Shown piece after piece: positions 1 to 9,510 of a stretch of DNA of 20,862 nucleotides. Source of the DNA: Ophiothrix spiculata (Eukaryota; Echinodermata; Ophiuroidea; Amphilepidida; Ophiotrichidae); the NCBI GenBank assembly GCA_000969725.1, contig JXSR01S067657.1, one strand, 5' to 3'. The translations under genes and the position numbers were made by a program. How positions within the stretch are numbered: position 1 is the first letter of the stretch; each line of letters starts with the position of its first letter. The notes beneath the pieces are model-generated. The model made no database searches, was not told the DNA's origin, and saw nothing but the letters and a program-made list of their open reading frames with translations.

Positions 1-142
1 GTTTGCCCCACCAGAAATGAGATGCTGGTGCCGCCATTGCATAGAGTACAGTAGTTTATGCATGTGGCCATGTTTCACAACATAGAGCTGTAATAGCCTA
101 ATAACAAATATAGATTCACCAGGAATACATGTAAATAAACAT

Positions 143-310
143 AATTTAAATTTTCATCAGAAAATTCCAGTAAGAAAACTTGCCTTTTCCAGACAGTTTC
201 GACAGTCCATGTTGTCTTCCTCAGTGGATTGTGGTGGTATAAATCGATACTAGCTGATCCAGTGGGATGATGTTTTTTTTGTTGGAATTTTCTGATGAAA
301 ATTTGAATTT
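143..310. repeat. inverted repeat, possible Penelope-type terminal repeat fragment
   Basis: Arms at 143-169 and 283-310 are near-perfect reverse complements built around TTTTCATCAGAAAATTCCA, separated by about 113 bp. The spacer, read on the minus strand, holds CTGAGGA..GTCGAAAC (positions 224 to 196), a combination that resembles hammerhead-like cores in Penelope-like terminal repeats. That last link is inference. The arms themselves are directly visible. Confidence 0.5.
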
Positions 311-945
311 AGCCTAATATCATGCCTTGTATTTTGAGGCGTGCGAGTGCGATAGCACACCATCACACACCTAAACTGATCTTGAGGAGTGTGATTTTCA
401 GTACACCTACATGTAAATCTGGTGAAAATATACACAATTCCAATAACCGCTCAGGGCCCTTAACAAAGTCATTTTACATGGGCTTTTATTTTCGAAACTG
501 ATAGGATATATTCTGAGTAAAATCAACCCCTTTTCAAACAAAAAACTGCCCTAAATGCCACATAACATCAATAAAATGAAAAGAAAAAACACTATATTTG
601 AGTTTATCACCTCAAATGCATGGTAAGAACTCACTCAGTGCAACTTATTGGTGCAAACTTTCGCCCAAAAATCTTGGGTGGGCGCTTATTGGGGCATGGG
701 CGGTTATTGAAATGAATACGGTACATGTAGATACAAACTGCACACATAAAGCACACCTGAAGATCTTGAGAAGTGTTATTTGTAGCACACCAGGTTACGT
801 ATTTTCAAAATACAAGGCCTGTAATATCATGTTTTCACACTCCTTTAATGTTTTTATTTGATTCAGTAAGTGTTAACTGTTATATGTAAACCAATTATAA
901 CGAGGCCGAGAATGGCATCATGTGATGAATCTTGATGAGCTAATT
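311..945. other. no gene seen; AT-rich with scattered repeat fragments
   Basis: No convincing coding sequence. Short fragments recur in inverted orientation: around 318-338 (ATCATGCCTTGTATTTTGA) and around 805-832 (TCAAAATACAAGGC then ATCATG). GATCTTGAG followed by GTGT..TTTT occurs near 379 and again near 762. The stretch is probably a mosaic of old mobile-element pieces. Confidence 0.4.
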
Positions 946-1282
946 GGGCTATTCCAGATGTATTCTGCTTCCCAAAATAGGACACATTCCAGATGGAATT
1001 CAATTCAGGATTCCAATTCCAGCTATTATTTTTGGCTTTCAATTCCAATTGGAGGGTATTGAAGGCATAGGAAATTGTTGAAATTACAGTTATTTCAACT
1101 CATGAAATCAGGAATTCCGGCTGTCAAATTTGTAAATTTGTTCATCACATTCTATTTTGCACCCCGGTTCTAGAAGCCGCCCATAGATTTTTGTGCTGGC
1201 ACATGATTTCCAGCTGTCATTTTTACTTCATTTCCAGAAGTGCCATACATAGAGGGAGGGTGCGGTACATCTGGAATAGTCC
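946..1282. mobile_element. TIR DNA element, Harbinger-like candidate
   Basis: The ends are inverted repeats: GGGCTATTCCAGATGTA at 946 and the reverse complement of GGACTATTCCAGATGTA ending at 1282, one mismatch in 17. Both ends are flanked by ATT (943-945 and 1283-1285), which fits a 3-bp target duplication. It is about 337 bp with no transposase frame, so non-autonomous. A 3-bp duplication and GGG termini point weakly to PIF/Harbinger; the superfamily is inferred. Confidence 0.55.
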
Positions 1283-1699
1283 ATTGACAAACAGATATGC
1301 ACAGGATCAGTCATGGTGCATCATGGGATACCATGCATGCTATGGCCAGTATAATTTAGGGCATGTTTCATTTTTTTAAACAAATGTCTTGTAAAATTTG
1401 TTTTTTAGAGATATATTTGTACCCATGCACCATCCATCATAGATAGTTATGTAGTACTACTATACTATTTAGTGTAGTTATTGCTAGGGTCACTCAAGTA
1501 TTATGTTGCAAGTATATAATATGACCACAGTTTTTCAAAACACGCCCTAAAGGGTGGAGGGTTCTGAAGCCAAAATATACCATTTTTCACCTATTCACAC
1601 CCTAAATCGTGATTTTATTGATACTGTTTTCACACTAGTGTTTGCAAAAGTACCCTATTTCTTGAAAATTGCCCAAAATGGCTGTTTTTGATACCCTAA
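1283..1699. other. no gene seen
   Basis: AT-rich, with no supported coding frame, RNA gene or clear repeat. Short frames here lack recognisable protein features. Confidence 0.4.
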
Positions 1700-1903
1700 A
1701 CATCATCATCATCATCATCATCCTTCGACTTCCGTCGAGATCCATGACACACATCTTTTCCAACTATCTTTATCACACATTGCACTTCCAAGCTCATTGA
1801 AGTTCAAGCCAGTATCTCTACATATGGTATCAGGGTACGTTAATGGTCTACAGCCTCTGTTTGGACATGGCAGTCTCCTGAACAGTGTCACCTGATAAAA
1901 CAC
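1700..1903 (-). mobile_element. 5'-truncated RTE-like LINE, C-terminal coding end and trinucleotide tail
   Basis: The minus-strand frame from 1903 to 1718 reads TYPDTICRDTGLN..ELGSAM..DKDSWKRCVS.ISTEVEG and then stops. This resembles the short basic tail that follows the reverse transcriptase in RTE and related non-LTR retrotransposons (the pattern 'Y.D...RDTG...EL...M.DRD.W'). Right after the stop, on the minus strand, comes an ATG-trinucleotide run (1700-1722), the kind of 3' tail RTE elements carry. Only about 60 codons remain, so this is a 5'-truncated dead copy. The RTE assignment rests on recalled family patterns; the tail and frame are directly visible. Confidence 0.6.
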
Positions 1904-2130
1904 AACCCTAATTCACCTTTTTCTTGGTCACGCTATGCCTGCAACATTATATTTGAGTCCCCCCCCCCGGGCTAGTTTCTGAATTGCTTGCTGTAGTAAT
2001 TATATATAGGCCCTGCATGTGACGCATAATACTGTGAATATGGCAGATTGCTCAAATGCATTCAATAGAAGTGTTACCATTACAAAACACTTCATATTGC
2101 CCCATCAATAAAAAGGCACCTTATCAGTAG

Positions 2131-2327
2131 CATACTTGCCAACTGTTCCTATTTAAGAGGAACGGTTCTGTTTTTGGCGTAAGAAAATGGTAATTTTTAC
2201 CAATCCGTTCCTCTTTTTGTAAAACTCACCCTATAGTAAAGTATAGGAAAATGGGAAATGTTCCTCTTTTTGGACAAACATGTGCCAGTTTGTCCCTCTT
2301 TCCAGTTTTCAAATGTTGGCAAGTATG
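2131..2327. mobile_element. short TIR element (MITE)
   Basis: Terminal inverted repeats CATACTTGCCAAC (2131-2143) and GTTGGCAAGTATG (2315-2327) match perfectly over 13 bp. CAGTAG flanks both sides (2125-2130 and 2328-2333), a likely 6-bp target duplication. The interior has repeated GTTCCTCTTTTTG motifs in both orientations and no coding frame. Superfamily not assigned. Confidence 0.65.
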
Positions 2328-2715
2328 CAGTAGGTTAATTACAGTATCTTGTTGAATGGACTGCGATACGCCATGTTTACGTAAAGGTCATCAGTCCAAA
2401 TCCTTTGTTTGGTAGTAATCGATAAAAGCATGCAAGGCCTCTATAGCTTCATCAGTGTAATGATTTATTCAGAGTCTGTTGATATGCATCGCACGACGTC
2501 CATTGACGTGCAGTTTTTTACATGCGTTATTCCTTGAGCATAGCGTGTGTAAAGATTGAGCGTCGATGGGCATCGATCGATGCACATCGACAGCACTCAG
2601 AATATTCCATACTCGTGTCAAGTGTGGAAATTCAGTCAAGAATATTTTGCATGTCGAGCTGGTAAATCAGTAACTATATTTACATGGTCTTGTGTATAGC
2701 ACACACACTCTGCAA
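2328..2715. other. no gene seen
   Basis: Nothing supported. There is a local run of palindromic GATGGGCATCGATCGATGC-like sequence near 2563-2590 but no gene or element boundary. Confidence 0.35.
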
Positions 2716-3075
2716 TAGTTGAAATGGATTCAAGTTGAGTTGAAATGAATTCAACTTAAAGTCAATCAAATGTTAGATGAAATAAATTCAAGTTGAGTTG
2801 AAATGAATTTGACTTAAAATCAATCCAATGTTAGTTGAAATGAATTTAAATTGAGTTGAAATAAATCCAACTTGAGTTGATGTGAATTCAACTTGAGTTG
2901 AAATTAATTCAAGTTGAGTTGGTATGAACATGATGAATGCAAGTTGAGTTGAACTGAATTCAAGTTGAGTTGAAATGAATGCAACTTGAGTTGCAATGAA
3001 TCCATGCAACTTCAGTTAAAATGAAATTCAACTTGAGTTTACATAAAATCAACTGAAGTTGAAAGGAATTCAACT
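2716..3075. repeat. minisatellite, about 22-26 bp unit rich in GTTGAGTTGAAATGAATTCA
   Basis: About 14 imperfect copies of a unit around GTTGAGTTGAAATGAATTCA are arranged head to tail; unit length varies by a few bases. The repeat keeps long frames open by chance on the minus strand (a STQLEF-type peptide repeat). I do not call that a gene. Confidence 0.85.
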
Positions 3076-3091
3076 GCATGCTAGTATTTTT

Positions 3092-3133
3092 ATCAAAATT
3101 GTGCATTAATGCTGCATGCATGACAATTTTGAT
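3092..3133. repeat. short hairpin
   Basis: ATCAAAATTGT at 3092 and ACAATTTTGAT ending at 3133 are perfect reverse complements around a 20-base loop rich in GCATG. Function unknown; it may be the edge of a mobile element next to the LINE fragment. Confidence 0.45.
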
Positions 3134-3239
3134 TTTTAGCTGCTTTTATACTCATTGCCAGCTCGCCAGTGCTACACACCACAAGACTTTACGATAAGCT
3201 TCAGGAATCATAGAATTCTTATAGTTTTGATTGTTTTGC

Positions 3240-4205
3240 TTTGCTTTCTTCTTTCTTTTGACTCTCACATTGATATTATATCTAGGAAGGTTTCTAAATT
3301 GTCTGGCTTCATCATTAGATGCACAAAGAACATGAACTCTTTTGCTTTGTTGAATCTTTATAAAGCTCTCATTTTACCTCACATTGTCTATTGTGCTTGT
3401 GTCTGGGCTCCTTATCAGCAAAATCACTTGGCCAGATTAGAAAAAGTACAGAGGAAAGTTACACGTACTCTGTTCTTTAAACAATCTCCAAATGCTGATG
3501 TTAGGCCTCCTTACTCTGAAAGACTTCTTAGCTTGGATTTAGTTAGGCTCGAAGATACTTTCAAGATTCTTAGGCTTGTTCTTGGTTTCAAGATTTTGAA
3601 TGGTTTGGCCCCTACCTCCTTATGCTCTTTAATTCAACATAGCAGATTGAATAATGCCAGACTTCTACATCAATCATCTAGGACCTCTTCCTTCTTTAAT
3701 TCAATGTTCATTTCTCTCCCTCGCCTTTGGGATGAAATACCATCTAATTTACATTTGGTTAACAATCTCCCCTTTTTTAAAGATGGTTGTAAAAGTCATT
3801 TTTTGGCTTTACTTAGTTGATTTTATTCATGGTGCAGTTTGTAATATATTAAGTTTCTTTGACATACATGTATTCCATATTTCAGATGATCATGTTTATT
3901 ATGTTTTGTATGGTATTTTAAGTCAAATACTTGATATCATTTGTTTACAGTCCTCATTATTTATACATAATTTTTTATTTACATATATGTTTTGACTAAG
4001 GATAGGAGAGCACTTATGTGGTTGGGCTAATTAGCCCATTCTTCCTATCCTGAATTGCTTGCCTTCTTGTTATAATTTTCAGTGTTTGTTCTGTATTTTA
4101 TTTTGTCAATGAATATGTAAAGTAATATTTTCATGTTCTTGATTTGTAATTTAATGTGTTGAAGTGCAAGAAATTCCAATAAATATTATCTTATCTTATC
4201 TTATC
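3240..4205 (+). mobile_element. 5'-truncated non-LTR retrotransposon (CR1/L2/Jockey-type), RT C-terminus plus 3' UTR
   Basis: The frame ending with the stop near 3820 carries the downstream part of a LINE reverse transcriptase. LSFDSHIDIISRKVSKLSGF is followed by LYKALILPHIVYCACVWAPY, then LARLEKVQRKVTRTLF, then LPRLWDEIPSNLHLV and a final FKDGCKSHFLALLS. These are the thumb and C-terminal blocks shared by CR1, L2, Jockey and relatives. The catalytic domain and endonuclease are missing, so this is an ordinary 5'-truncated insertion. A 3' UTR of about 365 bp follows, with AATAAAT at 4179 and a (TTATC)4 tail at 4186-4205, typical of target-primed insertion. The 5' junction is uncertain (about 3205-3260). 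The exact clade is not decided. Confidence 0.85.
4000..4050 (+). ncRNA. stem-loop in LINE 3' UTR
   Basis: The outer arms GGATAGGA (4000-4007) and TCCTATCC (4043-4050) pair perfectly. Inside them lies the 14-bp palindrome GGGCTAATTAGCCC (4024-4037). A 3'-terminal hairpin is a common recognition feature for the reverse transcriptase of CR1/L2-like LINEs; that role here is inferred. Confidence 0.5.
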
Positions 4206-4350
4206 TTCTTTACATGTCAACGTGTGCTGTATGTTTGCATCTGTTTATCTCCCATCCCCTGCATGCATTTCTCTTTTCAAGTAAGTAGCTAGCTATAGCT
4301 AGATGTACATATAGTAGCCATATTCTTTTCTGTGAATTGAACTTTTATTG

Positions 4351-4898
4351 GGCCAAAAAAAATATTGTGTTGCCCTTACGTCAGAAAATTTAAATTGTGG
4401 GTCGGTTGGCCTAAACTGCATGCGGATGCTCTGAGTTAAATTTCCTATGCTGCTTATCTTATCAAATGTGCCTCAGGGGCATTCATTTTTATGGGAACAT
4501 GTTAATAATGTGAATAAGCCTTTGAATGGGAGGTTTTTGTACTAAAATGGTAAGTTTGTAATATGTGATGACTCACACCGAAAAGGGGGACTTTGCGACA
4601 GAAAACTTTTCAAGATGCAGGTGAAAATAGGCAGCAAAAAATAAAGTTCTAAAGTAATAAGAATTTCTAACAGATTTTCTTCTGTAAAATATGTGATCGC
4701 CTTGATTAATTTCAACAAGTAAGGTATGTGTCATTTTAAAGCTTAGAAAATGCTGCAACAGATGAAATGAAAAAAATCAAAATTGATATCATCTTCAAAG
4801 TCCCCCCTTTCGGTGTGATCCATCACATATTTGGGCAAAAAAATGACTCATTTTTTTAGGATTGGTCATTGAGGGCAACATAACATCTTTTTTTGGCC
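4351..4898. mobile_element. TIR element with nested inner inverted repeat
   Basis: Outer arms: GGCCAAAAAAAATATTGTGT (4351) and the reverse complement at 4872-4898 (AGGGCAACATAACATC then T-run GGCC). Inner arms at 4561-4595 and 4796-4830 are 35 bp with only a few mismatches (ATATGTGATG..CACACCGAAA..GGGGACTTTG). No coding frame inside is convincing. The outer arms share TTGTGTTGCCCT with another element at 15317-15573. Whether the inner repeat is a separate nested insertion is unresolved. Confidence 0.6.
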
Positions 4899-4944
4899 TC
4901 ATAGTCTATCTTAATAATAAACACTCTGCACACTGCATGCACAC

Positions 4945-5139
4945 TGGGGCTCTCCACATGGAAGTATCAAATATAGATGCATCTAGATGAATGTACATTT
5001 CGGAAGTGCAGATTGTGTTCACACGTGCATCAATCTGACTTTGCTATCGTTGCGCGTATTGACATTTGCGGAAGTCCAGTTTAATCTATGCATCTGGATG
5101 TGCGAAGTACAGATTGATTTGCCCGTGTGGAGAGCCCCA
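4945..5139. mobile_element. MITE copy A of a TGGGGCTCTCCACA family
   Basis: Inverted ends TGGGGCTCTCCACATGG (4945) and the reverse complement CCGTGTGGAGAGCCCCA (ending 5139). Internally, GATGCATCTAGATGAATG and GAAGTGCAGATTG recur near the other end in direct orientation. It is the same family as 6083-6366, with a fragment at 16991-17040. No target duplication is obvious. Confidence 0.75.
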
Positions 5140-5341
5140 TTGTGACTATATATTGACAAATTTGACAAACTGATACCGGGGGCCACTCAGCTATATTGAT
5201 GTACATATGTGTGAACAAAGGTTCTAAAAATACCTGCTAAATATTAAAGCAATTAATACTATAAAGTGTTAAAATTGAAGCGCCCGCTATCACCCATGAC
5301 TTTGGATTTTTTTTTAACTTGGCAGTACAAGGGTGGTGGTG

Positions 5342-5559
5342 CCTACGGATGCGATCACATAGAAGTATATGGTATACGGTATTCGCTATACGCTATTTGA
5401 TAGCTATATTTTTATACAAGCACGGCGAGCTATATAGTGCCCTCTTATGTGACCCGGTAGCATCAAATTCACGTGTTCGATTGAATCTATACGCGTACTC
5501 AGGTGAAATCGTGCACCGTATACCCGAATAGTATAGTTCTATGTGATCGCAGCCTTAGG
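5342..5559. mobile_element. MITE with GGCTGCGATCACATAGAA-type ends
   Basis: The left end (CCTACGGATGCGATCACATA from 5342) and the right end (reverse complement CCTAAGGCTGCGATCACATA, ending 5559) match over more than 25 bp and again at GGTATACGG further in. Length is about 218 bp. No transposase. The ends resemble some Harbinger-type MITEs, but the superfamily is a guess. Confidence 0.7.
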
Positions 5560-6041
5560 TTTGCTTTTAGTAGATATTAACAACCTCCAAATGATTTGGC
5601 TGAAATATGTTTACTTTTTCTGTTATTTGGAATCCCGAATTTAATTCCATATGTAATTTGTATAGGAAAGCATGCATGTACTAGTATCCATTTTTCTGTG
5701 GCAAAACAAGTTTTTCGACAAAATACACTTGAAAACGCTTTTAGATAGTCACATTCCTTCATTTTAGGTTGTTTTTACTCAAAACCATTTCTGATCAAAA
5801 TCTTATAGTATTTAAATTTTAGCTTTCCTTGGAGAAGTGCCCCTAAACATGGATTTATCTCATTTTTTTCTATAACATTTTACCTCGGCCCTAAAAGTTA
5901 AATTTTTTCATTCAGGTTATGAAAAAAAAGGTTAATTTTCTTCAGTGACCACAAGGATGTGGTCGACGATTGTCCAAGAAAACACATCCTTCTGCTTTGT
6001 GCATGCCATTGTACGTCTCAAAGACAAACCCTGTGGATCAT
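5560..6041. other. no gene seen
   Basis: AT-rich sequence with many T and A runs; no coding frame, RNA gene or repeat that I can support. Confidence 0.4.
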
Positions 6042-6082
6042 TTTACTGTTTTACTAAATGTGCATTTTACTAATATCCACTT
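6042..6082. repeat. outlying minisatellite units left of MITE B
   Basis: TTTTACTGTTTTACTAAATG then TGCATTTTACTAATA matches the ACTGTTT..AATGTGCATTTT unit of the array to the right of the MITE, supporting insertion of the MITE into an older array. Confidence 0.5.
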
Positions 6083-6366
6083 CAGTGGGGCTATCCACAT
6101 GGAAGCGTCAAATGTAGATGCATCTAGATGAATGTAGATTTCTGAAGTGCAGATTGTGTTCACACGGTCACGCGTCAATTTGACTTTACTGCAGGTGCGC
6201 GTATTGAAACGCTGGGGTGTGCGTGTGCGTGGAAATAGCGCAACTACGCGCATGTACACGCGCAGTCACTTACGCACGTGCTATCGTTTGTCGAAGTCCA
6301 GTTTAATCTACATGCATCTAGATGTGCGAAGTACAGATTGATCCGTCCATGTGGAGAGTCCCACTG
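6083..6366. mobile_element. MITE copy B, inserted in a minisatellite
   Basis: Ends CAGTGGGGCTATCCACATGG (6083) and the reverse complement of CAGTGGGACTCTCCACATGG (ending 6366), two mismatches. The interior matches copy A at 4945-5139 (GATGCATCTAGATGAATGTA, GAAGTGCAGATTGTG, GAAGTCCAGTTTAATCTA) but has about 90 extra bases rich in GCGCG/TGCGTG near 6190-6280. The sequence on both sides (6042-6080 and from 6390) resembles the 31-bp minisatellite, so this copy sits inside or at the edge of that array. Confidence 0.75.
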
Positions 6367-6389
6367 TTTAATGTGTAATTTTGATTATG

Positions 6390-7160
6390 CTTTTATACTG
6401 TGTGCATTTTACTGATTATACTTATGAGCACAATGTACACTGTTCATACTTGAGCACTATAACACAATGTGCATTTTACTGTTTATACTTGAGCACAATG
6501 TGCTTTTTACTGTTTATACTTGAGCACAATGTGCACTTAACTGTAAGCACAATGTTGATTTTACTACATACTTGAGGACATGTGCATTTTACTACTTATT
6601 TTTCAGCACAATGTGCACTTTACTGTTTATATTTCAGCACAATGTGCATTTTACTGTTTATATTTGAGCACAATGTGCATTTTGCTGTTTGAACTTGAAC
6701 AAAATGTGCATTTTACTGTTTAAACCTGAGAACAGTGTGCATTTTACTGTAAAGCACAATGTTAATTTTACTACATACTTGAGAACAATGTGCATTTTAA
6801 TGTGTATATTCATTACAATGTGCACTTTACTGTTTATACTTGAGCACAATGTGCATTTTACTGTTTATGCTTGAGCACAATGTGCATTTTACTGTTTATA
6901 CTTGAGCACAATGTGCATTTTACTGTTTATACTTGAGCCAAGTGCATTATGCTGTTTATACTTGAGCACAATGTGCATTATGCTGTTTCTTGAGCACAAT
7001 GTGCATTTTACTGTTTATACTTGAGCACAATGTGCATTTTACTGTTTATACTTGAGCCAAGTGCATTATGCTGTTTATACTTGAGCACAATGTGCATTAT
7101 GCTGTTTATACTTAAGCACAATGTGCACTTTCCTGTGTAAATTTATACAATGTGTATTTT
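6390..7160. repeat. 31-bp minisatellite (ACTGTTTATACTTGAGCACA + ATGTGCATTTT)
   Basis: About 24 head-to-tail copies of a 31-bp unit, with shorter variants (units of 20-29 bp lacking the TTTATACTTGAG part or with AGCCAAGTGCATTATG). The unit contains the near-palindrome GCACAATGTGC. A higher-order pair is visible: the AGCCAAGTGCATTATGCTGT variant occurs at about 6937 and again about 120 bp later, near 7056. Confidence 0.9.
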
Positions 7161-7607
7161 ACTTTTATATATGACCATGATATTAACTTTTCGTTTTCTA
7201 CTTTTTACACAATGGACATTTTGCCAAAAAAAAGGTTTAATTGTCATAGAAACCTGTGCGCATATTGCTTTGTGATAATAAATTGTGGGCGTAGAGTTAC
7301 GCGCCGGTCTTTCTCTCTTTTTTTATGGAGAGTAATTTTGTCAAAAAGACACAATCCTGCACCTCACTCCTGCCGTCCGGGTTGCTGTCATTTGCTGTTG
7401 CAATTTTACTTTGAATTTTATGTTTGATTTCAACTGTCAAGACTTCCCATAGTTAAAACGGGTGGTATCGTACTTACAAAAAAAGAAATACCGCATGCCA
7501 CATATCTAATTTCCTAAAAAAATTAAAAATCGCATACCGCATAGCTTTTTGCAAATGGTTTCTGAGACAAAACTTTATTTTTTCCTTGGCCTTTTACTGT
7601 TTATTTA
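7161..7607. other. no gene seen
   Basis: A 91-codon frame at 7152-7427 has no recognisable domain, splice context or codon pattern that would support a gene. I see no other structure. Confidence 0.4.
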
Positions 7608-8128
7608 AAGGGGCATTGGACAAAATTTTAAATTTTATTTGAGTATGATTTACACTTCATACGTTAGAAAATAACCAGATATTTAGAAAATTTTGATTAA
7701 AACCTTCTGAAAAGTCTAAAAAATTTGAAATTTATTTTATTTGTTGATCTTGGGTATGAGGCTATTCTGTAATGTTTTTATTGATGCTATAAATCAAGAA
7801 AGAGACCAAAATTTGTTTGTAAAACATTCCTTTCACATCATAGAAAATCTTGCAGACAAATCAAAAGAAATTTGGAGTTTGCATTAGATCTCCTAAAAAG
7901 GCCAATTTTAAAATTTCAACTATAAAGGGCAGTATTTATCTTTGTTGACAACGATAATTAAAAATAAGAGAATAATTAAATATTTTGATATATAGGGTTT
8001 GAATTTAACAATGCAACTTTGCATGCTGCCATTATTACCACTAATTCTTCAAATGATGCAAAAATCTCAAAATGCTTGGGGAAAAGTTTGGGGATGATGC
8101 TGAACTTGTCCAATTTGCAATGCCACTT
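7608..8128. mobile_element. TIR element with TA-type flanks
   Basis: Left end AAGGGGCATTGGACAAAATT (7608) and right end, reverse complement AAGTGGCATTGCAAATTGGA (from 8128), share AAGKGGCATTG and GGACAA. Both ends abut TA (TTTA side). The interior is AT-rich and non-coding. It lies about 115 bp upstream of the first readable channel exon. Confidence 0.55.
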
Positions 8129-8245
8129 TATCACTGTAATTTTACACTATATTGCTTGTGTATGCACTCTCTTCACAGTATGAGTTTTTTGAAGTTTAAA
8201 ATAAAATGTTATTGTTTAACTTAAAATTGAATTTGCTTTTTATAG

Positions 8246-8617
8246 ATCACCGTGGCAACCAAGGTGTTCTTGGCATCGAACGAGAACCAATCCCAGACCC
8301 GTTTAAACCAAATCCATATAACGAGGAGCTCATCTCATATTTTGCGCAACTCGCTCTCGACACGAGAGAGGAGGCGAACGTTGACTTAGAATTTGTTGAC
8401 AGTATTTTAACTAGAGGAGCAAACGTGAACTGCACCGACAAACATGGTCAAACGCCGCTACACGAGGCGTGTCGTGCTTGGGAGACCGACGTGGCAGAGT
8501 TTTTGATCGAGAAAGGCGCTGATGTAAATAAGGCTGATTTGTATGGCAGATCCCCTCTGCATATTGCTGCTGCTGTGGATTACCCAGAGATGATCTCTTT
8601 GCTACTTAATCATAGAG
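8246..8617 (+). CDS. TRPA (pyrexia-like) channel, ankyrin exon 1 of those visible
   Basis: This exon encodes about 124 residues of the cytoplasmic ankyrin domain of a TRPA-type cation channel. The acceptor is the T-rich tract ending TTTTTATAG (8245) and the donor is CATAGAG|GTAAGA (8618). It starts and ends in phase 1. After a non-repeat lead (NQGVLGIEREPIPDPFKPNP) come a partial repeat (LTRGANVNCTD), a full repeat (KHGQTPLHEACRAWETDVAE, FLIEKGADVN) and the start of the next (LYGRSPLHIAAAVDYPEMIS, LLLNHR). The TPLH and GADVN signatures are typical ankyrin. The subfamily call rests on the downstream exons joined in frame. An ATG at 8206 would keep the frame open, but it lies before a good acceptor, and a phase-1 start implies an earlier exon, so I do not take it as the start. 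Codon use is GC-richer than the surroundings, as expected for a real exon. Confidence 0.9.
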
Positions 8618-9510
8618 GTAAGAATTAGATATTAATAACCTGCGTGATAGCGTGATCCAATAGTTTAAGATTATTTCTTGTTTTACGCAACAACTGCGCG
8701 GTCATTATAAGGTAACAATGACTTCTTATAATGACCCGCCGCGGGGTATGCGATGTCATTAGTGCTGAATGCGTTTTCTCATAAACCGCCAATCAAGCGC
8801 GCGTTTCCACCACACATGCGTGTTCACCATATTGCGTGATGATCGTCACGCCTGGGCTGATCAAAATTCACTTATAGGGATAAGTAGGCCATTATGGAAG
8901 AAATATGAAAATAAAGTATTTCTTTGTAAAATTACATAACAAAAGGCATGAAAAATGTCGAAAGAGCGGTTATTAAAAACAATAATAACTTTTTATCATC
9001 TATTTTTCGGCCATTGTGTGAAATCGTCTGTGATTGTTTTGGACCGAGGTATTTTTCTGCGGGAGCTGCGCTCCCTCAGACGAATACACACAATGAGCTC
9101 AAAAAAGTTGGTACAAACTTATTATTAAAGTCGAATTAACTTGGGCTACCCACACATTCAAAGTACGGATATGTGAAATTTACCACCCTTTTAAGCCCCC
9201 TATTCCACACCCTTTGACTTCTATATAAGCATTTCAACTCTGAAACTATCCCTTAAACTTATTTTGATTAGTTTCTGATGGCAACAAAAATGCTTGAATT
9301 GGGAATCCGAGGTACCCGTCAGCTGTGTAAATTATGTAAAAATATTTCAGAAAATGGAGTAATTTCATGTATATAATATATATCCCGTTTCAGTTTTCTT
9401 CACACCAGCATATCTTTACAAATTTGTCACCTCTATATATCAATGAAAAATTTAATTGTGCCCTCTCCAATTTTCATGTAAAAAACATAACCCATCTGAG
9501 TATATTTGGC
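8618..9510 (+). other. intron 1, no further gene seen
   Basis: Intronic sequence between ankyrin exons 1 and 2. It contains a hairpin at 8701-8735 and a GC-richer patch (8740-8870) with CGCGCG-like stretches. A 63-codon frame at 8948-9139 has no recognisable feature; the palindrome GGGAGCTGCGCTCCC sits near 9061. Confidence 0.5.
8701..8735. repeat. perfect hairpin in intron 1
   Basis: GTCATTATAAG (8701-8711) and CTTATAATGAC (8725-8735) are perfect 11-bp reverse complements with a 13-base loop, flanked by GC-rich GCGCG and CCGCCGCGG. Possibly the remnant tip of a MITE. Confidence 0.55.

Noticed and set aside
291-297. CTGATGA on the + strand as a hammerhead core
   Set aside because: No GAAA segment follows at a workable distance; it is part of an inverted-repeat arm.
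2788-3009. 73-codon minus-strand frame with STQLEF-like repeats
   Set aside because: Explained entirely by the minisatellite; no start context, neighbours or non-repeat part.
6689-6874. Frames on both strands through the 31-bp minisatellite
   Set aside because: Low-complexity products of the repeat; open on opposite strands at the same place, as expected by chance in tandem repeats.
8206-8245. ATG at 8206 as the start of the channel protein
   Set aside because: The stretch is a typical T-rich acceptor region (TTTGCTTTTTATAG) and the encoded MLLFNLKLNLLFI is what such a tract gives by chance; the phase-1 acceptor fits the phases of the next exons.
8948-9139. 63-codon frame in intron 1 as a small gene
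   Set aside because: No recognisable domain, no promoter evidence, and it lies within the intron of the channel gene.
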